From the NCBI GenBank assembly GCA_012744295.1, contig JAAYIB010000054.1:1-17771 (forward strand): a DNA stretch of 17,771 nt, read 5' to 3'. Within the stretch, counting starts at the first letter, position 1; each line of letters starts with the position of its first letter. Source of the stretch: Acholeplasmataceae bacterium (GTDB lineage: Bacteria; Bacillota; Negativicutes; Acidaminococcales; Acidaminococcaceae). The position numbers were made by a program, and so were the translations under genes. The notes under the pieces are model-generated. The model was not told where the DNA came from. It was given only the letters and a program-made list of their open reading frames with translations, and did not search any database. Of this stretch, positions 1 to 6,027 are shown one piece after another.

Positions 1-1
1 C

Positions 2-28
2 AAAAGGCGGTTTTAAGCTGCCTTTTAT
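2..28 (+). terminator. Terminator of the gene upstream of the window
   Basis: A hairpin with arms AAAAGGCGG (2-10) and CTGCCTTTT (18-26), one G-T pair and a 7-base loop, ends in a short T tract. It lies just before rpsP and probably ends the preceding transcript. In many Bacillota that gene is ffh, but it is not visible here. The T tract is short, so termination may be partial. Confidence 0.55.
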
Positions 29-69
29 GCAATGATAAGTTTTAAAACCAATTTAAGGAGGTGAGATAA

Positions 70-351
70 ATGGCAGTTAAAATTAGATTAAAACGTATGG
101 GTGCAAAAAAGAATCCTTTCTTCCGCATTGTCGTAGCAGATTCCCGCGCTCCGCGTGACGGCCGCTTCATTGAAAGCATCGGCTATTACGATTCGACGGT
201 TCAACCCGCAGTTGTTAAAATTGATCAGGAAAAAGCTCTTGACTGGATGTCGAAAGGTGCTCAACCGACTGATACAGTCAGGTCTTTGTTCAGCAAAGAC
301 GGCATCATTGCTAAGTATGCAGAGGCAAAAGCTAAAAAAAGTGAGGCGTGA
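70..351 (+). CDS. rpsP: 30S ribosomal protein S16
   Basis: This is a small ribosomal subunit protein that binds 16S rRNA and helps assemble the 30S body. The 93-residue product has the usual S16 length and opening (MAVKIRLKRMGAKKNPFFRI), followed by VVADSRAPRDGRFIE, the family hallmark, and IGYYDS. An almost perfect anti-Shine-Dalgarno match, AAGGAGGTGA at 55-64, lies just before the ATG and fixes the start. It is the first gene of a dense plus-strand cluster, and its stop codon abuts the next gene. I saw no clear promoter in the short stretch between the upstream terminator and this gene. The identification is secure. Confidence 0.98.
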   Translation: MAVKIRLKRMGAKKNPFFRIVVADSRAPRDGRFIESIGYYDSTVQPAVVKIDQEKALDWMSKGAQPTDTVRSLFSKDGIIAKYAEAKAKKSEA

Positions 352-356
352 TTGAC

Positions 357-584
357 ATGAGGGAATTGGTAGAAATCATGGCCAAGTCTTTAGTGAATAA
401 TCCGTCAGCAGTAGTCGTGGAGGAAGAAACATCTGGCACGTCCAAGGTGCTTCGCCTCCATGTTGCTCCTGAGGATATGGGCAAGGTTATTGGCAAACAA
501 GGTCGAATTGCAAAAGCAATCCGTATAGTTCTCAAAGCTGTTGCGACGCGTGAAAATGTTAAAGTTGTCGTGGAGATTGTTTGA
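357..584 (+). CDS. khpA: KhpA, KH-domain RNA-binding protein
   Basis: This 75-residue single KH-domain protein is of the KhpA (YlqC, UPF0109) family. In Gram-positive bacteria KhpA pairs with KhpB/Jag and binds many RNAs, affecting cell division and elongation. The KH nucleic-acid loop is visible as VIGKQGRIAKAIR in the middle of the protein, preceded by the VLRLHVAPEDMGK strand-turn typical of the family. I chose the ATG at 357, which has GAGG at 343-346 at good spacing. A GTG at 348 overlaps the rpsP stop and would add three residues. Its position between rpsP and ylqD/rimM is conserved in Bacillota. Function is inferred from family membership. Confidence 0.93.
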   Translation: MRELVEIMAKSLVNNPSAVVVEEETSGTSKVLRLHVAPEDMGKVIGKQGRIAKAIRIVLKAVATRENVKVVVEIV

Positions 585-602
585 AAAGGATGGTTTGACA
601 TA

Positions 603-1010
603 ATGGAAAAAATGACCGTAAGAATGCCGGTTGCAGTAAAGGCGAAAGTTACCGAGTCCTTGAAAGCGAAAATTATTGGAGATCTCCAAAAAAGAATACA
701 GCAGGTGGACCTTGATTTGGAACAATTGGAATTCACAGCTAAAAGAGCGCTGAATGAGCAGGAAAATCAGGATGAAACACTGATTCCGGCGCTCAAGCAG
801 CAAATCGACATGGAGAGATCCAAACGTCTGGCGGCAAAACAAGAAGTTGAAGCGAAACTGAGAAGAGCTGAAAAGCTGGAATATGGCGCTGAAATTGGGC
901 ATGGCCAGCTCGAAAGGACAGTTGAGCTGGAAATCGGTACCGATCTTGATAAGCTTACAGGAGCCGAAATTGTTACGGAAGATGGCAAAATAGTTGCCTT
1001 CAGAGAGTAG
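603..1010 (+). CDS. ylqD: YlqD family protein, function unknown
   Basis: This 135-residue protein matches the YlqD family in size, layout and location between khpA and rimM, as in Bacillus subtilis. The first 25 residues (MEKMTVRMPVAVKAKVTES) look like a beta-rich opening. Residues of about 25-100 are charged and heptad-like, rich in Lys, Glu and Gln, and probably form a coiled coil. The C-terminal part (VELEIGTDLDKLTGAEIVTEDGKIV) resembles a small beta domain. No catalytic motif, signal peptide or membrane segment is visible. Its stop lies just before the rimM start. No biochemical role is established for the family. A part in ribosome or RNA maturation is only an inference from its neighbours. 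Confidence 0.85.
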   Translation: MEKMTVRMPVAVKAKVTESLKAKIIGDLQKRIQQVDLDLEQLEFTAKRALNEQENQDETLIPALKQQIDMERSKRLAAKQEVEAKLRRAEKLEYGAEIGHGQLERTVELEIGTDLDKLTGAEIVTEDGKIVAFRE

Positions 1011-1017
1011 CGGTATC

Positions 1018-1515
1018 TTGGATAAGAAAATTGTGATTGGCGCCATTGTCGCCCCGCATGGTGTGCGGGGCGAATTTCGTATCATGCCGCTGACGGAGAC
1101 GCCCGATATCTTTCTTCGCTTAGAGCACATTTTTTTAGAAGATGGCAGCAAGTTATCCATATTGGCTGTTAGGTTTCATAAGAACGTCCTGCTTGTAAAA
1201 GCAAAGGAAGTCGATAGTATGGACGCCGCCGAACAACTTAGAGGCCTAAAGGTTTTAGTTGAATGCGACGCTTTGCCGCCGCTTGAAGATGGTCAATATT
1301 ATGTTTCCGACTTAATCGGTTTTGAGGTCAAAGACGAGAGCAACATGGTGATAGGATTTCTGAAGGAAGTCCTGTCAACCGGCAGCAACGATGTTTTCGT
1401 CATTAAGTCCATAACTGGGGAAGAGATATTACTTCCCGCGCTTAAAGTCAATGTCAAAGAAATTAGTTTGCAGAATCGCGAAATTCGCGTAAAATTGCCG
1501 GAATGGGCTGAGTGA
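1018..1515 (+). CDS. rimM: Ribosome maturation factor RimM
   Basis: RimM assists maturation of the 30S head domain through contact with S19. The 165-residue product opens with KIVIGAIVAPHGVRGEFRI, the signature of the N-terminal beta-barrel, and ends in a PRC-barrel domain (YYVSDLIGFEVKD, then LLPALKVNVKEI). I chose the TTG at 1018 because homologues begin right at this point and GAGAG at 1003-1007 sits 10 bases upstream. A TTG at 994, inside the end of ylqD, would add eight residues (MPSESSGI) and cannot be excluded. It is followed by trmD after one base, the usual RimM–TrmD pairing. Confidence 0.95.
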   Translation: MDKKIVIGAIVAPHGVRGEFRIMPLTETPDIFLRLEHIFLEDGSKLSILAVRFHKNVLLVKAKEVDSMDAAEQLRGLKVLVECDALPPLEDGQYYVSDLIGFEVKDESNMVIGFLKEVLSTGSNDVFVIKSITGEEILLPALKVNVKEISLQNREIRVKLPEWAE

Positions 1516-1516
1516 G

Positions 1517-2266
1517 TTGAAATTTCTCTTTATTACTTTATTTCCTGAAATTATTGAACAGGCCACGGGTTTCAGTATTCTGAAAAGAGCTCTGGAGCAA
1601 GGCCTGATTGAAGTTTCATGCATCAACCCCCGCGACTTTGCAGCCGACCGCCACAAAACGGTAGACGATGTCCCCTTTGGCGGCGGGGCGGGCATGGTAT
1701 TAAAAGTTGAACCTTTTGCACAAGCAATAAATGAGGCAAAAAAGCAACTTCCGGGGGCCGACGTTATAGCATTGTGCCCGAGTGGGAAAACCCTGATACA
1801 AAGAAAAGTGCAGGAGTTAGCCTCGTCGCAGCGCGACCTGATCTTTCTCTGCGGACACTACGAAGGCTTTGATGAAAGAATCTTTGCCTGGGTCGATGAG
1901 CGTGTTTCCATAGGAGATTACATTCTCACCGGCGGAGAGCTTCCTGCTCTTGTCGTGATGGACGCCGTTTCGAGATACATCCCCGGCGTTTTGGGGAAAC
2001 AGGAGAGCACACAGGAAGAGTCATTTGGCGAAAGCCTGCTTGAGTATCCCCAGTATACAAGGCCTGTCGTATACGAAGACATGGAGGTTCCCTCTGTTTT
2101 AAGGGGTGGAAATCATGCTGAAATCAGACGATGGAGAAGACGGGAAGCTTTAAAAGCGACTTATTTATACCGGCCTGATTTGCTGGCGCAGTCAGACCTT
2201 GCTCTTGATGATGGCATGCTGTTGTTGTCTGTCGTCAAGGAAAAGTCAGGTGAAAAAAATGGCTAA
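1517..2266 (+). CDS. trmD: tRNA (guanine-37-N1)-methyltransferase TrmD
   Basis: TrmD uses S-adenosylmethionine to make m1G37 next to the anticodon, which prevents +1 frameshifting. The 249-residue length is normal. Visible hallmarks are DDVPFGGGAGMV near residues 50-61, CGHYEGFDERI near 112-122, the knot segment SIGDYILTGGELPALV from 131, then EYPQYTRP and GGNHAEIRRWR in the C-terminal tRNA-binding part. The start is a TTG one base after the rimM stop, so translation is probably coupled. Its last eight bases overlap the next gene, another knotted methyltransferase. Confidence 0.98.
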   Translation: MKFLFITLFPEIIEQATGFSILKRALEQGLIEVSCINPRDFAADRHKTVDDVPFGGGAGMVLKVEPFAQAINEAKKQLPGADVIALCPSGKTLIQRKVQELASSQRDLIFLCGHYEGFDERIFAWVDERVSIGDYILTGGELPALVVMDAVSRYIPGVLGKQESTQEESFGESLLEYPQYTRPVVYEDMEVPSVLRGGNHAEIRRWRRREALKATYLYRPDLLAQSDLALDDGMLLLSVVKEKSGEKNG

Positions 2267-2831
2267 CTTATATCTTGGCTTGGTTCACTATCCGATATAT
2301 AACAAGAACATGAAGGTCATCGCCACTGCCGTGACTAATTTTGACATACACGATATTGCCAGAACTGCACGTACCTATGACGTTAAGGGATATTTTTTAA
2401 TCCATCCATTAAATGAACAGGCAAAAATTATTCAAAAAATTACGGATTATTGGCAAAACGGCTACGGTCGTGTTTATAACCCCGATCGCTGCAAAGCCCT
2501 TGAAATTGCAAGCTATTGCCCAAGTATTGCAGAGGCGGCAGCAACAATAGAGCAGATTGAGAAAACAAAACCCGTAATCATTACCACTGATGCCAGAACA
2601 TATGAAAATACAGTCTCCTACGGCTTTGTCCGCAACCTTTTAGCTCAAGGCGACAAGCCCGTTCTGCTTTTATTTGGGACCGGCTATGGCATCGAACAGG
2701 AAACGATGAAAAGCTTCGATTATATCCTGGAACCAATTGTGGGTGCAGGGTTCTACAACCATCTTTGCGTTCGTTCGGCAGCGGCAATAATCATGGACCG
2801 CATTGCCGGAGAGAATTGGTGGGATAAATAG
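2259..2831 (+). CDS. SPOUT-class RNA methyltransferase (PF09936-like)
   Basis: The 190-residue protein looks like the predicted alpha/beta-knot RNA methyltransferase family Methyltrn_RNA_4 (PF09936), known structurally from Thermotoga but with no assigned substrate that I know of. The opening MANLYLGLVHYPIYNKN and the C-terminal knot LLLFGTGYGI followed by YNHLCVRSAAAIIMDRI are typical SPOUT segments for cofactor binding and dimerisation. The chosen ATG overlaps the end of trmD (ATGGCTAA). A longer frame reaching back to 2199 lies wholly inside trmD and is unlikely to be translated. Coupling to trmD suggests an RNA target, but which one is unknown. Confidence 0.85.
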   Translation: MANLYLGLVHYPIYNKNMKVIATAVTNFDIHDIARTARTYDVKGYFLIHPLNEQAKIIQKITDYWQNGYGRVYNPDRCKALEIASYCPSIAEAAATIEQIEKTKPVIITTDARTYENTVSYGFVRNLLAQGDKPVLLLFGTGYGIEQETMKSFDYILEPIVGAGFYNHLCVRSAAAIIMDRIAGENWWDK

Positions 2832-2833
2832 TA

Positions 2834-2862
2834 TTGCTATGCAATTATCTTTGTGATATAAT
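2834..2862 (+). promoter_or_regulatory. Promoter of rplS
   Basis: TTGCTA at 2834-2839, a 17-base spacer and TATAAT at 2857-2862 form a strong sigma-A type promoter. TG at 2854-2855 gives an extended -10 (TGATATAAT). It starts immediately after the methyltransferase stop codon, so rplS has its own transcript in addition to any read-through. Predicted start is near 2869. Confidence 0.8.
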
Positions 2863-2868
2863 ACTTTC

Positions 2869-2939
2869 GTATGTAAGACGGACGGTCCGCTGTCAGGCAG
2901 ACGCCAGGCATGAACGTCTATGATATTGAGGAGGAAAAA
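2869..2939 (+). promoter_or_regulatory. Structured rplS leader, candidate L19 autoregulatory element
   Basis: About 70 bases lie between the predicted transcript start and rplS. Two small stems can be drawn: GACGG (2877-2881) with CTGTC (2890-2894), one G-T pair, and AGACG (2899-2903) with CGTCT (2915-2919) around an 11-base loop. A second AGACG at 2876-2880 could compete for the same CGTCT, so two alternative folds are possible. An L19 leader element is known upstream of rplS in Bacillota. I cannot test a match to that model, so the assignment rests on position and foldability. Confidence 0.35.
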
Positions 2940-3281
2940 ATGAACATTATTGAAGTTTTGGAACAAGAACAACTACGTTCTGACATCCCCGATTTTCGTG
3001 CGGGTGACACGGTCAAAGTATTTGTAAAAGTTGTGGAAGGTACCAGAGAACGTATTCAGTTGTTTGAAGGAGTAGTTATCGCACGTAGTGGCGGTGGAGT
3101 ACGCGAAATGTTCACAGTTCGCAGAATGTCCTCCGGTGTTGGCGTTGAAAGAACTTTCCCGCTTCATTCACCAAGATTGGAAAAGATTGAAGTTGCCCGC
3201 CGCGGCATTGTGCGCAGAGCAAAACTGTATTATTTGCGCAAGCTTACTGGCAAGGCAGCCCGCATCAGAGAAAGACGTTAA
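2940..3281 (+). CDS. rplS: 50S ribosomal protein L19
   Basis: L19 sits at the interface of the 30S and 50S subunits. The 113-residue product has the usual length and the family features FRAGDTVKVFVKVVEGTRERIQ, FEGVVIARSGGGVREMFTVRR and HSPRLEKIEVARRG, ending with a basic tail. The start is fixed by GAGGAGG at 2928-2934. An in-frame ATG at 2910 would add ten residues not found in L19 and overlaps the leader stem, so I rejected it. It is flanked by its own promoter and terminator. Confidence 0.98.
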   Translation: MNIIEVLEQEQLRSDIPDFRAGDTVKVFVKVVEGTRERIQLFEGVVIARSGGGVREMFTVRRMSSGVGVERTFPLHSPRLEKIEVARRGIVRRAKLYYLRKLTGKAARIRERR

Positions 3282-3292
3282 TTGTTATCTTG

Positions 3293-3325
3293 AAGGGACT
3301 GTTTATCAGTCCCTTTTGTTATTTT
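3293..3325 (+). terminator. Terminator of rplS
   Basis: A perfect 8-bp stem, AAGGGACT (3293-3300) with AGTCCCTT (3308-3315), has a 7-base loop and continues into TTGTTATTTT. It begins 11 bases after the rplS stop. Confidence 0.88.
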
Positions 3326-3343
3326 AGCGACCTATTTTACAAT
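3316..3343 (+). promoter_or_regulatory. Candidate promoter of lepB
   Basis: TTGTTA at 3316-3321, a 16-base spacer and TACAAT at 3338-3343 precede lepB. The -35 element is formed by the T tract of the rplS terminator. The predicted start near 3350 would fall at the edge of the ribosome binding site, giving a very short leader. Confidence 0.5.
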
Positions 3344-3362
3344 CGGCGAAAGGAGCATCTAT

Positions 3363-3899
3363 ATGAAGAAAAAAACCGGTAATACCTGGCAGGACATAGC
3401 AAGCGACTGGCTTTATTCGATAATTGTCGCCGTAGTGCTGGCGTTTTGCATCAGGACTTTCGTCGTAGAACCATATATGGTGTCGGGGCCTTCCATGCTT
3501 CCTACCTTGGAAAACGGCGAAAGACTTCTGGTTAATAAATTTATCTATTTTGTTGCTGATCCGCAGCGGGATGAAATTATTGTTTTCAAATACCCTATGG
3601 ACGAATCCCGTGATTTTATTAAAAGAGTCATAGCTGTAGGCGGGGACACCGTTGAAATCAGGAACGGTCAGGTTTATGTTAACGGAGTGCAAAAAAAGGA
3701 AACATACACAAAAGAGAAGAATTTCAGCAATTATCGAAAGTCGGTAGTGCCAAAAGGTCATGTCTTCGTGCTTGGCGACAATCGTAACAATTCCGAAGAC
3801 AGCAGATACAGCGATGTTGGCTTTGTGCCGCTGCAATTAGTCAAAGGCAAGGCAAGCCTGATTTTTTGGCCTTTTGAAAAGACAAAGACGCTGCCTTAA
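3363..3899 (+). CDS. lepB: Signal peptidase I
   Basis: This membrane serine protease removes signal peptides from exported proteins. The 178-residue protein is of the short Gram-positive type with one N-terminal membrane segment (about residues 17-35, WLYSIIVAVVLAFCI). The catalytic serine is Ser44 in SGPSMLPT and the general-base lysine is Lys87 in DFIKRVIAVGGD. The conserved box GDNRNNSEDSRY is also present. AAGGAG at 3350-3355 fixes the ATG. The location between rplS and rbgA is the standard Bacillota arrangement. Confidence 0.97.
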   Translation: MKKKTGNTWQDIASDWLYSIIVAVVLAFCIRTFVVEPYMVSGPSMLPTLENGERLLVNKFIYFVADPQRDEIIVFKYPMDESRDFIKRVIAVGGDTVEIRNGQVYVNGVQKKETYTKEKNFSNYRKSVVPKGHVFVLGDNRNNSEDSRYSDVGFVPLQLVKGKASLIFWPFEKTKTLP

Positions 3900-3921
3900 G
3901 GAAAGCAGGGAGGCATAGAGA

Positions 3922-4794
3922 ATGGATTTTAAAATTCAGTGGTATCCCGGTCATATGACTAAGGCCAGACGCATGATGGAAACCCAGATAAAACTGGTTG
4001 ACGTCGTTGTGGAAATGCTCGATGCCAGAATACCTCGCTCGAGCACCAACCCGATGTTGAATGAGCTGATGGGTGACAAACCAAAGGTTATCGTCTTAAA
4101 CAAAATTGATATGGCGGACGAGGTAAAAACAGAAAAATGGCTTAACACGTTCAAGGCAAGCGGCCATGAAGCAGTTAAAATAGACTGCTCGTCGGGTAAA
4201 GGCGTCAAGCAATTGTTAGAGGCAGTCTCGAAAGCAGCAGCTCCGGTTATTGAAAAGTGGAGGAAAAAGGGAGTAAAGAATCGCTCGGTGCGAGTTATGA
4301 TTGTCGGCGTTCCCAACGTTGGCAAATCGACGCTCATCAATCGACTGGTTGGCCGAAACAAGGTGGTAGCAGCCGATCGCCCGGGAGTAACCCGTGGCCA
4401 GCAATGGATAACAATCGCCAAAGGCTTGGAACTGCTTGACACGCCCGGCATTCTCTGGCCAAAGTTTGAAGATGCGGAAATCGGGTTTTCCTTAGCTGTA
4501 ACGGGTTCCGTCAAGGAGGAGGTTTTTGACCGGGAACAGGCGGTCAGATTGCTTGTAGACAAGCTGCAGGAAGAGTATCCAGGGGTCTTGTTCAAAAATT
4601 ATGCACTTACAGCAAGTAATTATGACGAATCAGAAGACATTCTGCATAAAATAGCGAGGGCAAGAGGTTGCCTGAAAGCTGGCGGAGTGGCAGATATAGA
4701 CAAGGTGATACAAATGGTGTTGCGGGATTTCCGAACCGGACGTATGGGGCGTTTTACACTTGATAATCCGGAAAGAAAACAAACAGGACCTTGA
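3922..4794 (+). CDS. rbgA: Ribosome biogenesis GTPase RbgA (YlqF)
   Basis: RbgA is a circularly permuted GTPase needed for a late step of 50S assembly in Bacillus subtilis. Motif order shows the permutation: G4 NKID at residues 60-63 comes before the P-loop GVPNVGKST at 129-137 and G3 DTPG at 173-176. The N-terminal WYPGHMTKARR carries the histidine (His11) that corresponds to the one implicated in hydrolysis. The C-terminal 110 residues form the helical RNA-binding part. At 290 residues the length is typical. GGGAGG upstream supports the ATG. The stop codon forms the loop of the terminator that follows. Confidence 0.96.
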   Translation: MDFKIQWYPGHMTKARRMMETQIKLVDVVVEMLDARIPRSSTNPMLNELMGDKPKVIVLNKIDMADEVKTEKWLNTFKASGHEAVKIDCSSGKGVKQLLEAVSKAAAPVIEKWRKKGVKNRSVRVMIVGVPNVGKSTLINRLVGRNKVVAADRPGVTRGQQWITIAKGLELLDTPGILWPKFEDAEIGFSLAVTGSVKEEVFDREQAVRLLVDKLQEEYPGVLFKNYALTASNYDESEDILHKIARARGCLKAGGVADIDKVIQMVLRDFRTGRMGRFTLDNPERKQTGP

Positions 4795-4807
4795 AGGTCC
4801 TTTTTTT
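4785..4807 (+). terminator. Terminator overlapping the end of rbgA
   Basis: AGGACCT (4785-4791) pairs with AGGTCCT (4795-4801) and is followed by six Ts (4802-4807). The 3-base loop TGA (4792-4794) is exactly the stop codon of rbgA. The next gene, rnhB, begins only 15 bases after the T tract and has no clear promoter of its own, so termination is probably partial. Confidence 0.8.
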
Positions 4808-4822
4808 ATAAGGTGAATTGTG

Positions 4823-5632
4823 ATGAAAATAGAGGAAATTAAAGGCATCCTAACTGGCAAGCCGCAAGAAGCAGATTTGGCCAAAATAGCCGCAGACGAG
4901 AGAAAAGGGGTAAAAAAACTGTTTTCCGCTTATTTGCGTAAATTAAAGCGCGAAGAAGAAGAAATTGCCAGATTTGCGAAGCTCTTATCCTATGAAAGAC
5001 AGTACTGGAGTTCCGGACTTCTGCATATTGCCGGTGTTGACGAAGCAGGCAGGGGACCGCTCGCAGGCCCATTAGTCGTGGCAGCGGTCATACTGTCGCA
5101 GGACACTTTTTTAAGTGGGCTTGATGACTCGAAGAAGGTTGCCGAAGCGACAAGAAAACGTCTATACGATGAGATCTTACAGGCGGCGGTAGCCGTTACC
5201 GTCAAAGTCGTCTCGGTCAGTGAAATTGATAGGTACAACATATATCAGGCTACCAAGTCTGCTATGAAAGATGTTTTAAAGAACCTAAAAGTTGCGCCGG
5301 AAATGGCTTTGATTGACGCTATGCCTCTCGAACTTCCTGCTCTGCCGACGATTTCGATTATCCATGGTGATGCTCTCAGCGCTTCGATAGCGGCGGCCTC
5401 GATTATCGCCAAGGTTATGAGGGACGGCATCATGGAGCAGCTTTCAGATGCTTATCCCGCGTATGATTTTGCAGCAAACAAAGGTTATGGGAGTCCGAAA
5501 CACTTGGAGGCGATCCGAAAGCACGGTGCCACAATATGGCATCGGCACACTTATGAACCTGTCAAGAGTTTACTGAAAGGAGGGCAGACTGCTTATAGTG
5601 AAGAGACAGGCAGTCTGATCGTATTGAAGTAA
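4823..5632 (+). CDS. rnhB: Ribonuclease HII
   Basis: RNase HII cuts RNA in RNA-DNA hybrids and removes single ribonucleotides from DNA. The 269-residue protein has a charged N-terminal extension of about 68 residues, as in Bacillus subtilis RnhB, then the catalytic domain. Visible are VDEAGRGPLAGP (Asp73 and Glu74), DDSKK near 101-105, LIDAM (Asp165), GDALSASIAAASIIAKVMRD (Asp201), and the C-terminal DFAANKGYGSPKH. AAGGTGA at 4810-4816 favours the ATG at 4823 over the GTG at 4820. It is followed closely by yraN, a common pairing. Confidence 0.97.
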   Translation: MKIEEIKGILTGKPQEADLAKIAADERKGVKKLFSAYLRKLKREEEEIARFAKLLSYERQYWSSGLLHIAGVDEAGRGPLAGPLVVAAVILSQDTFLSGLDDSKKVAEATRKRLYDEILQAAVAVTVKVVSVSEIDRYNIYQATKSAMKDVLKNLKVAPEMALIDAMPLELPALPTISIIHGDALSASIAAASIIAKVMRDGIMEQLSDAYPAYDFAANKGYGSPKHLEAIRKHGATIWHRHTYEPVKSLLKGGQTAYSEETGSLIVLK

Positions 5633-5652
5633 AGTTTATAGGGGATGATTAT

Positions 5653-6006
5653 TTGAATAAGGCTGCCAGTTTGGGCAAGCAGGGAGAAGACGCCGCGGCG
5701 GACTATTTGAAATCCAAAGGCTATAAAATACTCTGTCGCAACTATCGCTGTAGAATTGGCGAAATCGACATTATTGCTTCAAAAACATCCGAATTGTTCT
5801 TCGTAGAGGTCAAAACCCGCAGGTCTTTGACCTATGGAAATCCGGCTGATGCTGTTACAAGACAGAAACAGGGAAAAATTCGCACAACGGCTTTGCAATT
5901 TCTGCAGGAGCAGAATTGTGCATTTAAAAGCATTAATTTCGACGTCATTGAAATTTTTGTCAATGGTGATAAAATGCAAATCAATCATATTCAACAATGT
6001 TTTTAG
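5653..6006 (+). CDS. yraN: YraN family protein (UPF0102), endonuclease-like
   Basis: This 117-residue UPF0102 protein has a restriction-endonuclease-like fold. Visible are LGKQGEDAAADYL at the N-terminus, then RIGEIDII (Glu37, Asp39) and FFVEVKTRR (Glu52, Lys54), which together resemble a PD-(D/E)xK site. Nuclease activity has not been shown for most members. The start is a TTG with GGGGA seven bases upstream. It lies between rnhB and comM, an arrangement frequent in Bacillota, which suggests a link to nucleic-acid handling. That link is inferred from context. Confidence 0.93.
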   Translation: MNKAASLGKQGEDAAADYLKSKGYKILCRNYRCRIGEIDIIASKTSELFFVEVKTRRSLTYGNPADAVTRQKQGKIRTTALQFLQEQNCAFKSINFDVIEIFVNGDKMQINHIQQCF

Positions 6007-6027
6007 TATGATATGGGTGGCGATTTT

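Noticed and set aside
994..1017. TTG start at 994 for rimM
   Set aside because: It overlaps ylqD and adds eight residues before the conserved KIVIGAIVAPHG opening. The TTG at 1018 is better spaced from GAGAG. It is not strictly excluded.
405..1160. Long minus-strand open frame across khpA, ylqD and rimM
   Set aside because: It runs antisense to three secure genes, and its translation has no recognisable domain and shows the odd composition of a shadow frame.
2199..2258. Longer start for the PF09936-like methyltransferase
   Set aside because: It lies wholly inside trmD and adds a Cys-rich stretch (MLLMMACCCC) not expected in the family.
2910..2939. In-frame ATG upstream of rplS adding ten residues
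   Set aside because: It has no ribosome binding site, lies in the leader stem region and adds residues not typical of L19. GAGGAGG fixes the later ATG.
3951..4595. Minus-strand open frame opposite rbgA
   Set aside because: It is antisense to a full-length conserved GTPase. The Ser/Thr-rich translation is typical of a reverse-strand shadow.
4823..5026. Extra N-terminal region of RNase HII as a fusion
   Set aside because: A charged N-terminal extension of this kind is usual in Bacillota RNase HII, so it is not novel.
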